Assembly (NCBI GenBank): GCA_030435675.1
Contig: CM059622.1
Span: 14,260,001-14,324,000 of the forward strand
Reading direction: 5' to 3'
From: Steinernema hermaphroditum
Taxonomy: Eukaryota > Nematoda > Chromadorea > Rhabditida > Steinernematidae
DNA length: 64,000 nucleotides
How positions within the stretch are numbered: the first letter of the stretch is position 1; each line of letters opens with the position of its first letter. The notes below the pieces were generated by a model that worked only from the letters and a program-made list of their open reading frames with translations, was not told the origin of the DNA and did no database searches. This document shows positions 30,013 through 42,380 of the stretch, piece by piece. A program made the translations under genes and the position numbers.

Positions 30013-33000
30013 ATGCTGCTCGGACCGCTGATCGCCGTCGTCGCAGCTGTTACGAATGTGCAGTCGAGCGGAGACAGTAACCCGACATACTCGTAAGTGC
30101 TCTTGGCCAGTTGTGCGCATTACTGTATGTGGCGTAATTAGCATAATTTTGGCTAATTATGTTAATACGGACCATATTGGGATATGCGGGTTTTTCGAAT
30201 GTCCCTGGGGAGGTGAACTGGAAAGAGAAGGAAAAAAGAAATGTCTCTAAATATGTTTAAACATGTTTAAAGGCTATAGAGCACTTATTGCTAAAGGCGT
30301 TGTAATTCAAATGCGGTGTTAAAAATCCATTTCGACCTACTATAGCAACTCAGACGAGCGACATATTCAAGGGCCCTTGAGAGACGTTTCCAGATTGAAG
30401 AGCAGTAGATAAAAGACTATGTATTGTGCGTAGAATGAAAGTTTTTGTTTTCGAAATATTTGATTTGCTGGAGATATAGCCATTCGGGCTAATTGTGTTT
30501 TCCGTTTTTTTGGTCTTGTGGGGGAGCCAACTTGACGTCTGAATGTCCTAACGACGGAAAAGTCAGATTCTATTTGGGTTGATAAGCACGATGTTTGCCC
30601 TTAAAAGCATTGTTCTTGGGGCTTTCAAATGGTGGAACAATCAGTTAAAAGATATGAGAGGGTTAATGACACTAGCTGACAAACAGCAATGAATAGGGTC
30701 CATTCAAGTATAGATCGGGTAAACGTTACTTTTATGTGAAACATGGTCAGGAAAACCCGGTCAGGAAAACCAGTGATGCTGGTCCAAGATCTTCGCTTAT
30801 GAGCTAAAGAGATGGCCAGTTTGGAAAAGGTATTGACCTGGTGGATTCGAAGATTGTTCTTGCAAAAAATTTGACAGCTAAACTTGTTCTATAGTCCTTG
30901 GAAAACCCAACCCATGGATCGGAAAGCATAGTTTTTTGAACGATTTGTATATGGTCTATAGGGCACGTAGGGCAGGCTTTTGGTTGTGCAACGAAAGCAT
31001 GGTCTTGAACGATTCGAGTCTTAAGTGAATCGATCACAGACGTTTTTGTAGTGGAAATCCAACGCTGAAATTGCCCCCACAACGCCTCTATTTATATCTT
31101 TATTCAACCTGCAACAGAGAAGGAAGTACTTTTCCAAAGGTATCTAATTCAACATGCATTTGTGCATAATTTCCGCTACTCGTGCATAGTTAAGATCGAG
31201 CTGCTATCTCCCACACCTCTTGCTGTTTGCTTTAACTCTTCCACTCATCCCATCATCAATTATCCAAAGAAGTTGTTTGTGTTTACCGACGTATTTAAAG
31301 TTCGCTCGATTGGCTCCTTTCTTTTCTCTTTTTCGGCCTCACTTCGTCGTTCAACGGCCATCGAAGAAGGCGAGGAAGAAGTCGCCGTGACCCCGATGAT
31401 CTTAATGAGTCCTCCGGGACAGCGCCGACCCTTTCGAGCTGCAACTACCGCCGCCGCCGCTCGAATGACTAAACATCTTCTCGCGCGGCTCATAACAATA
31501 GCTTCCGACAAATGTGATTCGAACGCCCGATTGAGTTTTGCGGCGTGAAAAAACGCGTCCCTCGGGAGCCTGGGCTCGCTTTCGCTTTGCTTCTTCTATC
31601 TTCTTCCTCGAGACACAACATCGATGCCGCTCCTTAACTTCTAATCCTCCCCGATCGGCGCAGCCATAAACCATTTCGTTTGTGCTCGGTTGCATGGCTG
31701 ATTGATGTCTGTGCGGCGGTGGGATTACATGGCAGCAGCTTCGTGGCCAAGCACAAGAAGAAGGGCCTTCAATTAGATTCCGACGATTCCGTCGGGCCAA
31801 CTGACCCGTCAAGGTCACCGCCACACGCAGAGGTGTGCGCGCCAATATGGCGCCTTATTGAGCTTATTACGGGTTGTTAGGTGTGGCGGTGGCGCCGCTG
31901 CTGTCACCAAACGAAAACAAACACTGCAAATAGGGGAGATTAGGTGTCACGCGATTAGAGAGAGTTTCGATGATTTATGTTTTTATAATCCCGGTGATGG
32001 GCTCCCGAAGATTAGATCTGACAAATTAGATCGTAAACGACGTGACGGAGAGGTGTTGGTTAGGTAATCCACGGTGATCGATCACTTTGGGGTGTATTGG
32101 TTTGTGGGTGAGCCGGAGTGCGCGATCGTGCGGGAAAGAAACGTTTCTAGTGTTTCGATGGGGGTAAACCATCAACTATTCCAAACCAGCAGCTAGAGTC
32201 TATATTTCATCCACAAAAAGTGTAATATCACTCATCAGCTCAAACAACAGTAAACAAAGAAAAACTGCACCATTTCTATACAGATTTAGAATGAAATGCC
32301 GGGGTTCAACAAAATATCTGGGCCTTTGTCTATCTGTTTGAGGATATAGGTGTGACACTAAAGACATCGATGGCTATCCTATCCGATGGCTATTCGAGCA
32401 CTGTTTTCTTCACGCTTGAGTGTCGCCATATGGAAGCAAACCATCGCAAGATCTTTGCGGACGACCAGAAATCTATAGAATGGGAGTAAATCAGACAAAA
32501 AAACAGGGTTTGAACAGGATGAACATCCAGCAAATAGTAATACAATCGGTACCACCGTTTGGCTCATTGGCAGCGCTTTTGCCTGCCATGCTGGGGGACG
32601 GAGGTTCAGTCACCCACGGTGTCTAACAATTTTTGAAAATGCTAGCTACAATCGAATATTCGATATTTATAAAAACACCAATTACTCGATTCGACACACC
32701 CTATTCAATGCGTGCTTTGGGTAGTGAAATGTCCGGTCGTCGCAACTTAGATTTAATGGAACATCCAAGTTTCAAGCGTTCGGAGTACCCAGGGGCATCC
32801 TTAAGATTAAGGTGTCTGCCAAAAGCAGTATCTTTCCATCCAAAACAGGACAGTTGAAAAACTGCTGTTTCGCCAAAAGTTATAGTTCAAAAAGCAGTCT
32901 TTTGTTGCTGACCGCAATCCAAGTTCGGAAGCCATTCCAATGTGCAGTTTCCATACAAAAAGGCATTTTCTTGAGGATTATTACGATGCTTTTCGGGCCT

Positions 33001-36000
33001 TTCTAACGAGGTCTTCCGAATTTAGACCGACAGAAAAGGAAACCGTACCTTGAAACGCTCTGAAATCGAATTGTCCTTGTTGCTTATCAGTTCTCTTAGG
33101 GTAGGATGATCGATGAGCACCGCTCAGATTCCCTTTAAAGCTATTTAATAAGTGGACAACAATGTTCTCTTTTGAGGCGATTTAAAAAACTGTGCTTTTA
33201 AAAATTCTGTCATTAAACCGTAGTCAATCTTGAAAAATCGCTCGTCTCATTACGACTTTCACTTTCAGAACTGCGAACACCCAGTGGACTGGCCAATCAG
33301 AAAAGCCCCGTCTCTTCTTCGCAAGGCTAGCACAAAGTGGCCATCCAAGGTGCCACCAGCCACTAAATCTGCCTTGTAACCCCTAATTCAGATGGCGCGT
33401 GGGTCGTTGGGGCGCGTGCAGCGCCTCGTGCGGTCACGGTGTCATGGTGCGCCAAGTGAAATGCGTCGTCTATCACGAGAACAACCTGACGCCGAGCGAA
33501 GTGTCCGACTACGATTGTCGAGGTCTGTCATTAAGTGGGCCTTTCCAAAGAGGTCTTCCAAATTTAGACCGGCAGAAGCCGCTTTTCTATCGATCGTGCA
33601 AAACGCACGATTGCCCGCAGAACGACCATCAATCAAACGACGTGCGCGAGGGCTTAGATCAGCAGCGGCTTCGAACGGAGCCATCGGCCCTGGGCCAGAG
33701 GGTCTATCAGTGGGATTACGGCGAGTGGGGACCGTGCTCGGCGTCCTGCCGCGGAGGTAAACACTTCTAATGATGGCAATTAGTTATAGCCGCAATATTA
33801 GGAAAGCAAAAAGCTGCCCTGAAATGTATCGACGTCGTTAGGAAGATCTCCGTGCCATGGACCTACTGTGATGCCAAACAAAGACCGCTGGATTCCACTA
33901 GAGCTTGTAACACACAACCGTGCCCGTCTGATTGGGAGGTGGGTCGAAGACCGAAGCGCACGAGTATAAAGCACTGTTCCTAGGTGGGACCATTCAGCCC
34001 GTGCTCTCAAAGTTGCGGTGGAGGATACCGTACGCGCCAAGTGCGATGTGTGCAGAAGGTTGCTGGAGTGGTTGGAAATGCCGAGTCGACACTGATTCTC
34101 ACCGACGATCAATGTCCTGTTCCGAGGCCCCATTTGCAGGAGTCCTGTGGATATTTCGATTGCCCTCCACAGTGGAAGGTAAAATATTGATTATTATTAC
34201 CTAGTAACAATCAAGGACTTTGAAAAAGTTCTGTAAGTCCAGCTACCACTGGCTAATGACGTATATTTCTGTGAAACAGTCCGATGCTCTAAGTAGACAG
34301 AAATGTGGACAGATTCAACGCTGATGCAATGGCTGCAAACGCGGAACCCCAGACTCCCCTATCTAAATGAAACGCTCCCTCAGGCAACATCAGGGTCTTT
34401 TTGACAGACTCTGAACGTGGTTCACGCGCACTATGAAAACACTTTATTTAAGACTATCACACAGATTGACCGGCACTGTATTGATCGAAATAGGTTTTTT
34501 GGGTGGCCAAAAACAACATTTTTGGGTGACTATGAAAGTGGCGGGTTTTTAAATAAATGCCTATTGCAACAGAGACACATATTTTACCATTTAGCACAGA
34601 GAAGCCTGGCCATCGTAAAAGAACAGAAAAAATCGATCGGTGTAAAACAACATTTTCCCATTTTTTAATTCATTGCAAACATTGGCTCAATTTATTTACT
34701 ACTGTTTCCAACAGTCCCTCACAAGTAGCTATCAGATAGAGCAGGGGGTGGCCTACATGCGCAATATGTATCTAGTATCAGTATATAACATAAGCAACAT
34801 CAGACTGGATAGAGCTGTGAGAGGCCTATATCTTCAATAATTATCTAAGTCCCAGCTGAAGACGAGCTGCAGTTTTGAAGGCAACCGAAAATATCAAACA
34901 ATGCGTGCTCCCGTTCGATCCGGTTCAGTGATAGTCGAAGGACTAGCTGATCCGTTCTAGCCGGTTGATGAACATCTCTGCTTATAACACAACATCATTC
35001 TAAACTAGTTCTCTCTTGTTCACTGTGGATAAAGCACATCAGTAGCCCCCCGCTAACGAAGGCCACCTACCCTGTTTGACAAAGAACCAGAATTAAATAA
35101 AATCAAACATTGCTTGTTTTCGTTGAACCTGGTGAAACCCAAAACCGAGTTCCTAGTTCTTGCCTTATTTTGAGTAAGAAAAAGAGATTTTCCTATATGT
35201 TTGCCGCAAACTGTAGCTTAAAGGTTGTTCCATTCCATGTTTTACACACTACGAAAATAGACGAAAAATAGAAAGCCGACATATGCGCCTGACCAACAGC
35301 TCGGAAACGGAAAGAAATGGACTACGTTAAAATGCAAGCCTAATATGTTTTTAACCCCGTGCATACTGCCGATTGTATAAATCGTTTAAGAGGGTATTCT
35401 TTGATATGGACAAATATCAAATTCTTGATTCAAGTGCGATCAATATACCGAGTTCTCTGCACGAAAGCCCTTTTGTTTTGAACTCCAAAGCTTCCTAATT
35501 AATTAGCGTGATCGGTGCACCCCTTGAACACTCACGATTACAGTAATTACAACTCTCTTCAGACGTCCGAGTGGAGTGTGTGCTCACAATCGTGCGACGG
35601 CGGCGAACAGCGCCGAAGTGTCGTGTGCGAGCAGCAGATGGCCAACGGCGACTTCAAGCAGCATTATCCGCCGATTGCGTGCGGCGGACTCCCGAAACCG
35701 CCGACTGTGCAGCTCTGCCAGACGGAATCCTGCTTTGCGGGACTTCCCTTCGCCGACTCCAGTCACCCGTCGTCGCCCACTTATGCGGCCCGTGTCTTCG
35801 ACCAACAGCAGAACCATCACAGGAAGCTGACGTTGAACGTTGGCGGAAAGGCGAATCTGTACCTGGGCACTTCCATCAAGATCAAGTGTCCTGTGCGCAA
35901 TTTTGACAAGCACAAGATTGTGTGGACGAAGAACGGAAAGAAGATCGTCAATAATGGTGAGTAGAAAACATGTTCCTGGCACGGAGGAGTCCTATAAATC

Positions 36001-39000
36001 TCTGTCCTTGTGTCGGCGATGATCGATGGCTTCCACTTTTAAGACCAAAGAAGTCTTTTTGGGTCGTTTTCGTTGCACGCGTTTGAAACATCGCCTGTCA
36101 GTCATTTGAGGATTAGAGGCAAATAATCTAGCAAAATGAAGTGAAATCATCGGGATAAGGATTACTGTGGGGTCTCCTCAGACGCCCTCGGCAAGATCCC
36201 ATTTTGATGTCAATCCGGAAAGATCGATCGATGTGTAAACGTATAAAATGAGCCGTACTGTTTCAACCAAAACACCAAAAAACCGGCTTTGTACACTATA
36301 CGTGCCATAAAGGCTACGTTCAGGGATTTCGCCTTCAGGTGCCTCTGGTGTGTATTAAGACAAACTGAAAACCAAAAACTAATTGTCCACTATAATAATT
36401 AAAGCGACAGTAATGCCAGAAATTGAAGACCAGCTAAGGCTATAGAACAGGCGCACGATGGCACAACATGATACCTATGTGAAAAGGATAGATCCGATAA
36501 AATGGGGCCCTTACGAACATCCCTAGATCATCCTATGACTCAACGCAGTGTATAAAGGCGCATTTTTAGCTCACATCAAAGTGTCAAGTAATGGAGCCCT
36601 TCGCATTTTCCACGCTCGCATGGAAGACGAGGGTCTCTACGAATGCTATGCCGGCAAGGCGCAAGGAAACGTTACTCTGACTTTCAAACATCGCGAAAAC
36701 GAAATACAGGTAGCCCCTTCATGTCCCCTTTTATCCCATATTTCCAATTCACAGGCCCCCGAGAACAGCGAAAACGCCATTTACTCGACAACTCCCGATA
36801 TCAGCGACGACAATGATGGGGACGAAGATGAAGCTGAGGCAGCGGAAGCCAACCGTGATTTCATCCAGAACGTCCGGATGAGCCTGCAGAAGCATGGCGA
36901 GCAGAAAATCTTCGAACGCCTCAAGACGATCAACGACCCATCGAAGATCAGGGCCGATTGGGCGATGGGCGAATGGTCGAGCTGTCCTAAGAATCTCTGC
37001 GGAAAGACTCAGGCCACCGAAGAGCGAAACGTGAAGTGCCGCATCTACGTGGAGAGTTCGAATTCGATCGTCGACGACGATATTTGCGTCGGATTCGGCC
37101 TGGCCAAGCCGTTGACGTCCAGGCCGTGTGCGGATGAATGTCCACATTGGGTGACTTCGGAGTGGACGCCGGTAGGGTATTGTAGTTAGTGAAGCAGATA
37201 TAGATCCCATATTTAGTGCGAAAACTCGCGCTGCGTCCGTCATGTCACCGGAATCCAACGGCGTCAAGCTCATTGCCAGTACTCAAACGGAACGCAGGTG
37301 GATAATTCGATGTGCGATCGGTCGTCGAGGCCTAAGATCAAGAGGGAGTGCTTGAATGGTAAGCTTCAAGAGGTGATCAGAAGAATATCTATTTGACTTT
37401 TTAGCAAATTGCACCGCTGAATGGCGCCCGTCGAACTGGGGTTCTTGCAGTCAAAGCTGTGGAGAGGGAGGCCTTCAGGTGAGTTGTTTGAAGTCGAAGG
37501 GTCACAAATCACATAAACAAGAGAAACCATGTCCATACAAACGCACACTATACAGTGGCGAGCATAGAAATAGCCGCACTACATATTGGAAAAATGTTTG
37601 ATCATTTTGGGAACGGTTTGCCTCGCATGCTTCGATGGTAATGCGTGTATGATGTGCAGAATTTCCTGGAGAATTTGGCTGTGCCAGCTAGAATGACAGA
37701 AAAATAGTTCTAGCTTAGCACGGCCTGAATTCAGACCGAGGGTGCCGATTTTACGCGGGCACAGAAATAGCCGCACTTTGAATGTTCTTTTTTATTGCCG
37801 AAAATTTTTAACAAAGAACGTAAAAACAACAGGCTACATACAACAATGATCTAGTACCTTGTCGGAAATCCTTTACTTGCGATGACAGCTCTACAGCGAC
37901 GTTGCATGGAGTCGACAAGGCTCATGCAGCGGGTCACGGGTATGTTTCTCCAGGCTTGTTCGATGCTGACTGACAATTCGGCAAGGTTCTTAGTTTTCTT
38001 TGCTTGCACCACCTTCTCAATGTCTCAATGTCGTTCCACAAATTCTCGATCGGATTCAGATCCGGGCTTTGAGCTGGCCAATCTAGAACGCGCCACTTAT
38101 TCTTCTTATACCAAGCCTTCGCGATCTTGCACGTGTGTTTGGGATCATTATCTTGCTGGAAAATCCAATTACGGCCGAAATGTTGGCGTACATATGGCTT
38201 CAGCACCTTCTCCATGATGTCCACATACTTCTTTCCATCGAGAATTCCGTCAATATGAAAAATTGGACCAACTCCGGACCGCCGGAAGCCCGCCCATACC
38301 ATCACAGAACCGCCGCCATGTTTAACAGTTACCTTGGTGCAGCGTGGATCGAATTCTTCACCGACGTACCGTCTCACATACGTCTTTCCGTCGGACCCTA
38401 GCCGGTTGAACTTCGATTCGTCCGTGAATAACACTTTGGTCCAGTCTTCAGGCTGCCAGGTGATGTGCTTCTTAGCGAAGGCAATTCGAGCTTCTCGGTT
38501 TTTCTTCGACACGAGCGGCTTCTTGCGGGCGACTCGTCCCATCAATCCGACTTCGTTCAAACGTCGTCGGACAGTCCAAACGCTCAGATTGAAGCCGGGA
38601 GATCCACTCAATTCATTCTGGATATCCACAGCAGTCTTCATCCTATCCGCTTCAGACATCATCCTGATCTTTCTATCCACACGGTCCGTACTTTTTCTTG
38701 GTTTCGGCTTCCTTACCGGATTTTCCACATTTCCTCGACTCTTCTGTATCGTTTTCACGGCATTTCGCACTGCCTTCTCCGAAATTCCCAACTTGTCGGC
38801 GATTCTTCGCATGGAATTACCTTCCTTCTTCAGGGTGTCGGTACGAGCGCGTTGTTCAGGTGATATGTGTTTTCCCCGTCCCATTTTCTAAAAGAATTGA
38901 GTAACAGATTAATAACAGAAATAACAGAGCACGCAAAATAACACGTTACCGTCGGAGAAATTCACTCGAAAACTCACAATAAAAAAGAACATTCAAAGTG

Positions 39001-39951
39001 CGGCTATTTCTGTGCCCGCGTAAAATCGGCACCCTCGGTCTGAATTCAGGCCGTGCTAAGCTAGAACTATTTTTCTGTCATTCTAGCTGGCACAGCCAAA
39101 TTCTCCAGGAAATTCTGGACATCATACACGCATTACCATCGAAGCATGCGAGGCAAACCGTTCTCAAAATGACCAAACATTTTTCTAATATGTAGTGCGG
39201 CTATTTCTATGCTCGCCACTGTAGCTCGGCGCACACAGATCAACAAATACCAAAAAATTAGGATCAATTCTTAGCGGTTCTGTTCCTATGTTCTTGCTTT
39301 GCTATCGACGTTACCAAGCCTTTGACATATTATGGCAAAATCTCACAATTTTGATCAGACATCAGCTGTCCACATGGCAGACTTCCATGACGTGACCGAC
39401 AATCCTTCTTCTTCCAGATGCGAATCCTACGTTGCGTGTGGAAGGGCACGCGTAAAGCCGCCGGCAGCAACTGCCGCACCTCCACACGACCGTCGGCCAT
39501 CCGCTCGTGCGTTTCCAGCGAACTGCCCACTTGCGACGCAGTCCAAACGTCCACCGAAGCCCTCATCTCGCCAGCTCCTCCACCATTTAAAGGTTGGAAA
39601 ACTTGGCGCGGCTGGAAGCTTTATAACTGGCAGCCCGAGGCGGCCTTCCACTCTTCCGACCGCAAATTCTAGTCTTCTTCTCCTCTCTATCCCTGTGTTA
39701 TCGTACTGCCTGTCCTCCTCTAAGTGCTGTCGTTCGTTTGCCCAATTCGCACAAGAGTATCTTGTTTCCGCGTTTAGGTTCCATCGGTGGCGGCCAGTGC
39801 GAAGACAAATCACGTCACTGCGATATTCTCAAGTTATTCAATTTGTAGGTGGCCTCAGCTCTGCGGGATGTTAATTGAATATTTCAGATGTTCGACCCCG
39901 GAGATCAAAGAGAGCTGTTGTTACAGCTGCCATTACCTTAATAACTCGTAG
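30013..39951 (+). CDS. madd-4: MADD-4/punctin-like secreted ADAMTS-like protein, 749 or 776 aa
   Basis: Exons: 30013-30092, 33392-33756, 33802-33938, 33984-34178, 35563-35956, 36570-36709, 36755-37171, 37217-37358, 37405-37478, 39418-39592, 39778-39844, 39888-39951, all in phase. The signal peptide is MLLGPLIAVVAAVTNVQS. Four TSP1 repeats (starts WGACSASC, WGPCSASC, FSPCSQSC, WSVCSQSC) occupy residues ~28-315. An Ig domain (IKIKCP...GLYECYAG) is at ~345-435, an acidic stretch follows, three TSP1 repeats lie at ~500-690, and a C-terminal PLAC module (six Cys, ending CCYSC) lies at ~705-745. No protease domain. This 4+Ig+3+PLAC order is that of C. elegans MADD-4, the neuromuscular synapse organiser and muscle-arm guidance cue. 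A 3.3-kb first intron and a 1.4-kb fourth intron could hold internal promoters. Intron 9 carries a transposon. Confidence 0.88.
30093..33268. other. Intron 1 of the madd-4-like gene, about 3.2 kb
   Basis: No gene is supported. A GC-rich island with open frames on both strands lies at about 31330-31880. CTTATCAGT, a GATA-type site, is at about 33087-33095. The length contrasts with the 42-83-bp introns elsewhere and fits regulatory content. Confidence 0.4.
33269..33349 (+). CDS. Probable 81-nt cassette exon of the madd-4-like gene
   Basis: A strong acceptor (CACTTTCAG) precedes 33269 and GTGCCA follows 33349. The 81 nt are open in the required phase (2 to 2) and would insert 27 residues (starting TANTQWTGQSEKPR) between the signal peptide region and the first TSP1 repeat. 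The next intron would be 42 bp. Inclusion may be constitutive or alternative. Confidence 0.45.
37553..39221 (-). mobile_element. Tc1-like DNA transposon in madd-4 intron 9, 1669 bp
   Basis: The ends CAGTGGCGAGCATAGAAATA and its complement are terminal inverted repeats of about 245 bp, flanked by TA (37551-37552 and 39222-39223). Each repeat carries AGAAATAGCCGCACT twice, near its outer and inner ends, an IR/DR arrangement. The arms differ by only a few bases, which suggests recent insertion. The transposase is antisense to the host gene. Confidence 0.93.
37851..38884 (-). pseudogene. Tc1-like DD34E transposase with 8-bp duplication frameshift
   Basis: From the ATG at 38884 the frame has paired helix-turn-helix regions (MRRIADKLGISEKAVRNAV), a GRP-like basic stretch, and catalytic motifs LFTDESKFN, QQDNDPKHT and SPDLNPIENLW. 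Exactly 34 residues lie between the second Asp and the Glu. At 38015-38030 the 8-mer TCTCAATG is present twice in tandem. One extra copy shifts the frame 7 codons after the Glu, giving a 316-aa product with a foreign tail. In the other frame the normal Tc1 C-terminus is still readable down to a stop at 37851. The damage is a single event in an otherwise intact gene. Confidence 0.88.
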
Positions 39952-40081
39952 ATTGATACTATTGTGTACTTACTGTAACACTGATCGTTTTATCCCAATA
40001 ATGTCTACGATGGTAATAATAAAAGTGTTTTCAAATGCTTAGTTTATAGACACTGTACATAAAAATCGTCTTTATCAGAAT
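39949..40081. other. Convergent 3' ends of madd-4-like gene and GYG
   Basis: About 130 bp separate the madd-4 stop (39949-39951) from the stop of the minus-strand GYG copy. AATAAAAGTG at about 40018 may be the madd-4 polyadenylation signal. Confidence 0.5.
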
Positions 40082-40444
40082 TTATTTAAAGCCATATCCG
40101 TATCCATGGGGAGCACCGTATCCGTAGCCGGCGTCGTGTCCGTGAGCGCTACCGTATCCGTCGGCGTGTTCCTTTCCGTAGGCGTCTCCGGCGGCGTGCT
40201 TCTCGTGGCCTCCGTAGTTGTAGTTCGACCAGTCGGACTTCTCTCCCTGGGCGAACTTGTCGGCGAATCCTTTGTCGCTACCGTAGCCCTGCTGACTACC
40301 GTATCCGTGACCGTAGTTGTGTCCGTAGTGGGGAGCGGCGCCCCAGCCATAGCCCCCGTAGCCTCCGTGGGGGAAGAAGCCGTCGGCGAGCGTCGAGGCG
40401 ACGACGAAGGCGGAGAGGACGGCAAGGAGATGGAGAGAGGACAT
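40082..40444 (-). CDS. GYG-family secreted Gly/Tyr/His-rich protein, 120 aa, altered C-terminus
   Basis: An intronless copy starting at 40444 (MSSLHLLAVL). It is normal to HGYGYG, but the last residues are FK then stop instead of PSKLW, so the conserved KLW end is lost. The first block has GGYGGYGWG. It is divergent from the copy at 42381, with which it may have formed a head-to-head pair before the foldback element inserted. Confidence 0.85.
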   Translation of the reverse strand: MSSLHLLAVLSAFVVASTLADGFFPHGGYGGYGWGAAPHYGHNYGHGYGSQQGYGSDKGFADKFAQGEKSDWSNYNYGGHEKHAAGDAYGKEHADGYGSAHGHDAGYGYGAPHGYGYGFK

Positions 40445-40476
40445 GACGACTGTGGATCTGAGGAGTGATGGAGGAG

Positions 40477-40499
40477 TTATATACGGGGAAAGTAGGTCA
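40477..40499 (-). promoter_or_regulatory. GYG promoter: TATA and ROR-type half site
   Basis: ATATAA (40477-40482, minus) and AAAGTAGGTCA (40489-40499, plus) stand at the family spacing. The upstream block ends near 40555 (GCCGCTATACATATTGC). Confidence 0.65.
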
Positions 40500-40653
40500 C
40501 CGCTAGGCTAAGCAATGCGCGCTTGGAACCTGTTAAGCTAGCCGCTATACATATTGCGGAGCACGAGACACGTAACTAATCAAGTACAAGACCATAACGA
40601 TCATACTCTAGCGGAATTAATGGCTGGTTTCAAGCGTGCCATTGTCCAACTGG

Positions 40654-40679
40654 TGACCTACTTTCTCCGCATACATATA
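40654..40679 (+). promoter_or_regulatory. GYG promoter split by transposon insertion
   Basis: TGACCTACTTT (40654-40664), preceded by GGTTTCAAGCGTGCC, belongs to the copy at 42381. The TATA region reads CATATA up to 40679, and the remaining TAACTCCTCC is at 42346-42355. Removing the element and one TA rebuilds the normal module order. Confidence 0.8.
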
Positions 40680-42345
40680 CAGTGGCGGCCGTATAAATAG
40701 CCGCACCCCCTACATAAAGTTTCTATTGCAGATTTACCCTGGATTTTAAAATGTGCGCACTAAACCAAGGGCACTGTCAGATGTAGAATTTATCAAGCAG
40801 CAAAACGGTGTTACTTATTTTCCGTGCAGGACCCACCATGCAGACAGGGAATGTAATACATTCGGCCGGCTCATATTCGGCGCGGCATTATAAATAGCCG
40901 CACCCGGAGTTCCACCATTTTCTGAGTGTTTTTTGATGAGTTTTTTGCGTCGTATCGTTTTATTCTTTATTCTATGTTATTTGTGCTCCCACTCTGGTAT
41001 TTAGTTTATCTGGAACAGGGGAAGGGGTTAACCTATCACATCAAAAAAGAGCCCCGATGCCGATACCCTAAAGAACGGCGGTACTTCCCGGGGAATAATC
41101 GCCGAGTAACTGAAAATCTCAGAGACACATGCACTAAACGCTGTAGAGATGGTGTAGAACAACGGAGGAAACCTGAAGAATTCCGTTTGAATACCAAATT
41201 CACGAAAGAGGTCGGCCTTTATCGATAGAAAGATCGTCCAAATCTCAGAAGCAGACCGAAAAAAGTCGTTTTTTTGGCGAAGTATCCAATTTCGGCCTGG
41301 CTTTTTGGGCTGTGTGTAGTTGCAACACACTCTTTACGACGTTTACGAACATCTGGCTGTCAAAAACGCCTTCACTGTGAAAAATCGGATGGATCTCGAA
41401 CCGCCGGATGCCAACTCCCACTATTACAGAGCCACCGTCATACTTGATTGTGGCCTCCGTATGTACTGGATCGGATTCTTCTCCTATGCACCGCCGTACA
41501 TACGTTCTCATAACCCACACTAGAGGATAGAAGTTCAATTTGCCCTTCAAAACAGTAATTTGGCCTTGTCTACGGGTTGCTAGTCGAAGTGCTGCTTGGC
41601 GGAGGCCATGTGGGCTTGTCAGTGTATTCTAGATACGTCTGATTTTTCGCGGGCAACGCATCGCATCACCCCTAGTTTGTTTACCTGCTGTCAAATAGCC
41701 TGCGCGCTCACGCACAGCCCAAAAAACCCGGCCGAAGTTGGATACTTCAGCAGAAAAACGACTTTTTTCGGTCTGCCTCTGAGATCCGGACGATCCTTTA
41801 ATCGATAAAAACCGTTCTTTTTCATGGCTTTCGCTTCCCTAAAGCAGTCTCAAGGTTTTCCCCATTGTTCTATGCCGTTTTCAAAGTGTTTTGTGTAATC
41901 ATCGCCGAGATTCATTGTTTCTCGGAGACTCTTTCCCGGGAAGTATCTTTGTTCTTTGAGTACCGGCATGGGTACTCTTTTGGGGCGTAATACATTAACC
42001 TCATCCCCGGGTGTAGATGAATTATATACCAGAGTGGGAGCACAAATAACATAGAATAAAGAATAAAACGATACGGCGCAAAAAACTCATCAAAAAACAC
42101 TCAGAAAATGGTGGAACTCCGGGTGCGGCTATTTATAATGCCGCGCCGAATATGAGCCGGCCGAATGTATTACATTCCCAGTCTGCATGGTGGGTCCTGC
42201 ACGGAAAATAAGTAACACCATTTTGCTGCTTGATAAATTCTACATCTGATAGTGCCCTTTGTTTAGTGCCCACCTTTTAAAATCTAGGGTAAATCGGCAA
42301 TAGAACTTTATGTAGAGGGTGCGGCTATTTATACGGCCGCCACTG
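40680..42345. mobile_element. Tc1-like foldback element, 1666 bp, arms of ~330-650 bp
   Basis: The ends CAGTGGCGGCCGTATAAATA and its complement are flanked by TA (40678-40679, 42346-42347). The outer ~330 bp of each side are inverted repeats of about 95% identity, with ATAAATAGCCGCACCC present near both the outer and inner ends (IR/DR). Diverged inverted similarity continues inward to about 41330 and 41690, so almost the whole element could fold into a hairpin. It is related to the element at 37553 by the TAGCCGCAC terminal motif. Confidence 0.88.
41245..41550 (-). pseudogene. Degenerate Tc1-like transposase fragment
   Basis: In the loop of the foldback element a frame (TYVRRCIGEESDP, KYDGGSVIVGVGIRR) aligns with the catalytic core of the transposase at 38884-37851 (TYVRRYVGEEFDP, KHGGGSVMVWAGFRR). 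Catalytic residues around it are lost. Pieces of the N-terminal region occur inverted on both arms. Confidence 0.75.
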
Positions 42346-42380
42346 TAACTCCTCCATCGCTCCTCAGATTCACAGTCGCC

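Noticed and set aside
31402..31845. Minus-strand frame of 147 codons in madd-4 intron 1
   Set aside because: Its composition follows the local GC-rich stretch, other strands are equally open there, and no motif is seen.
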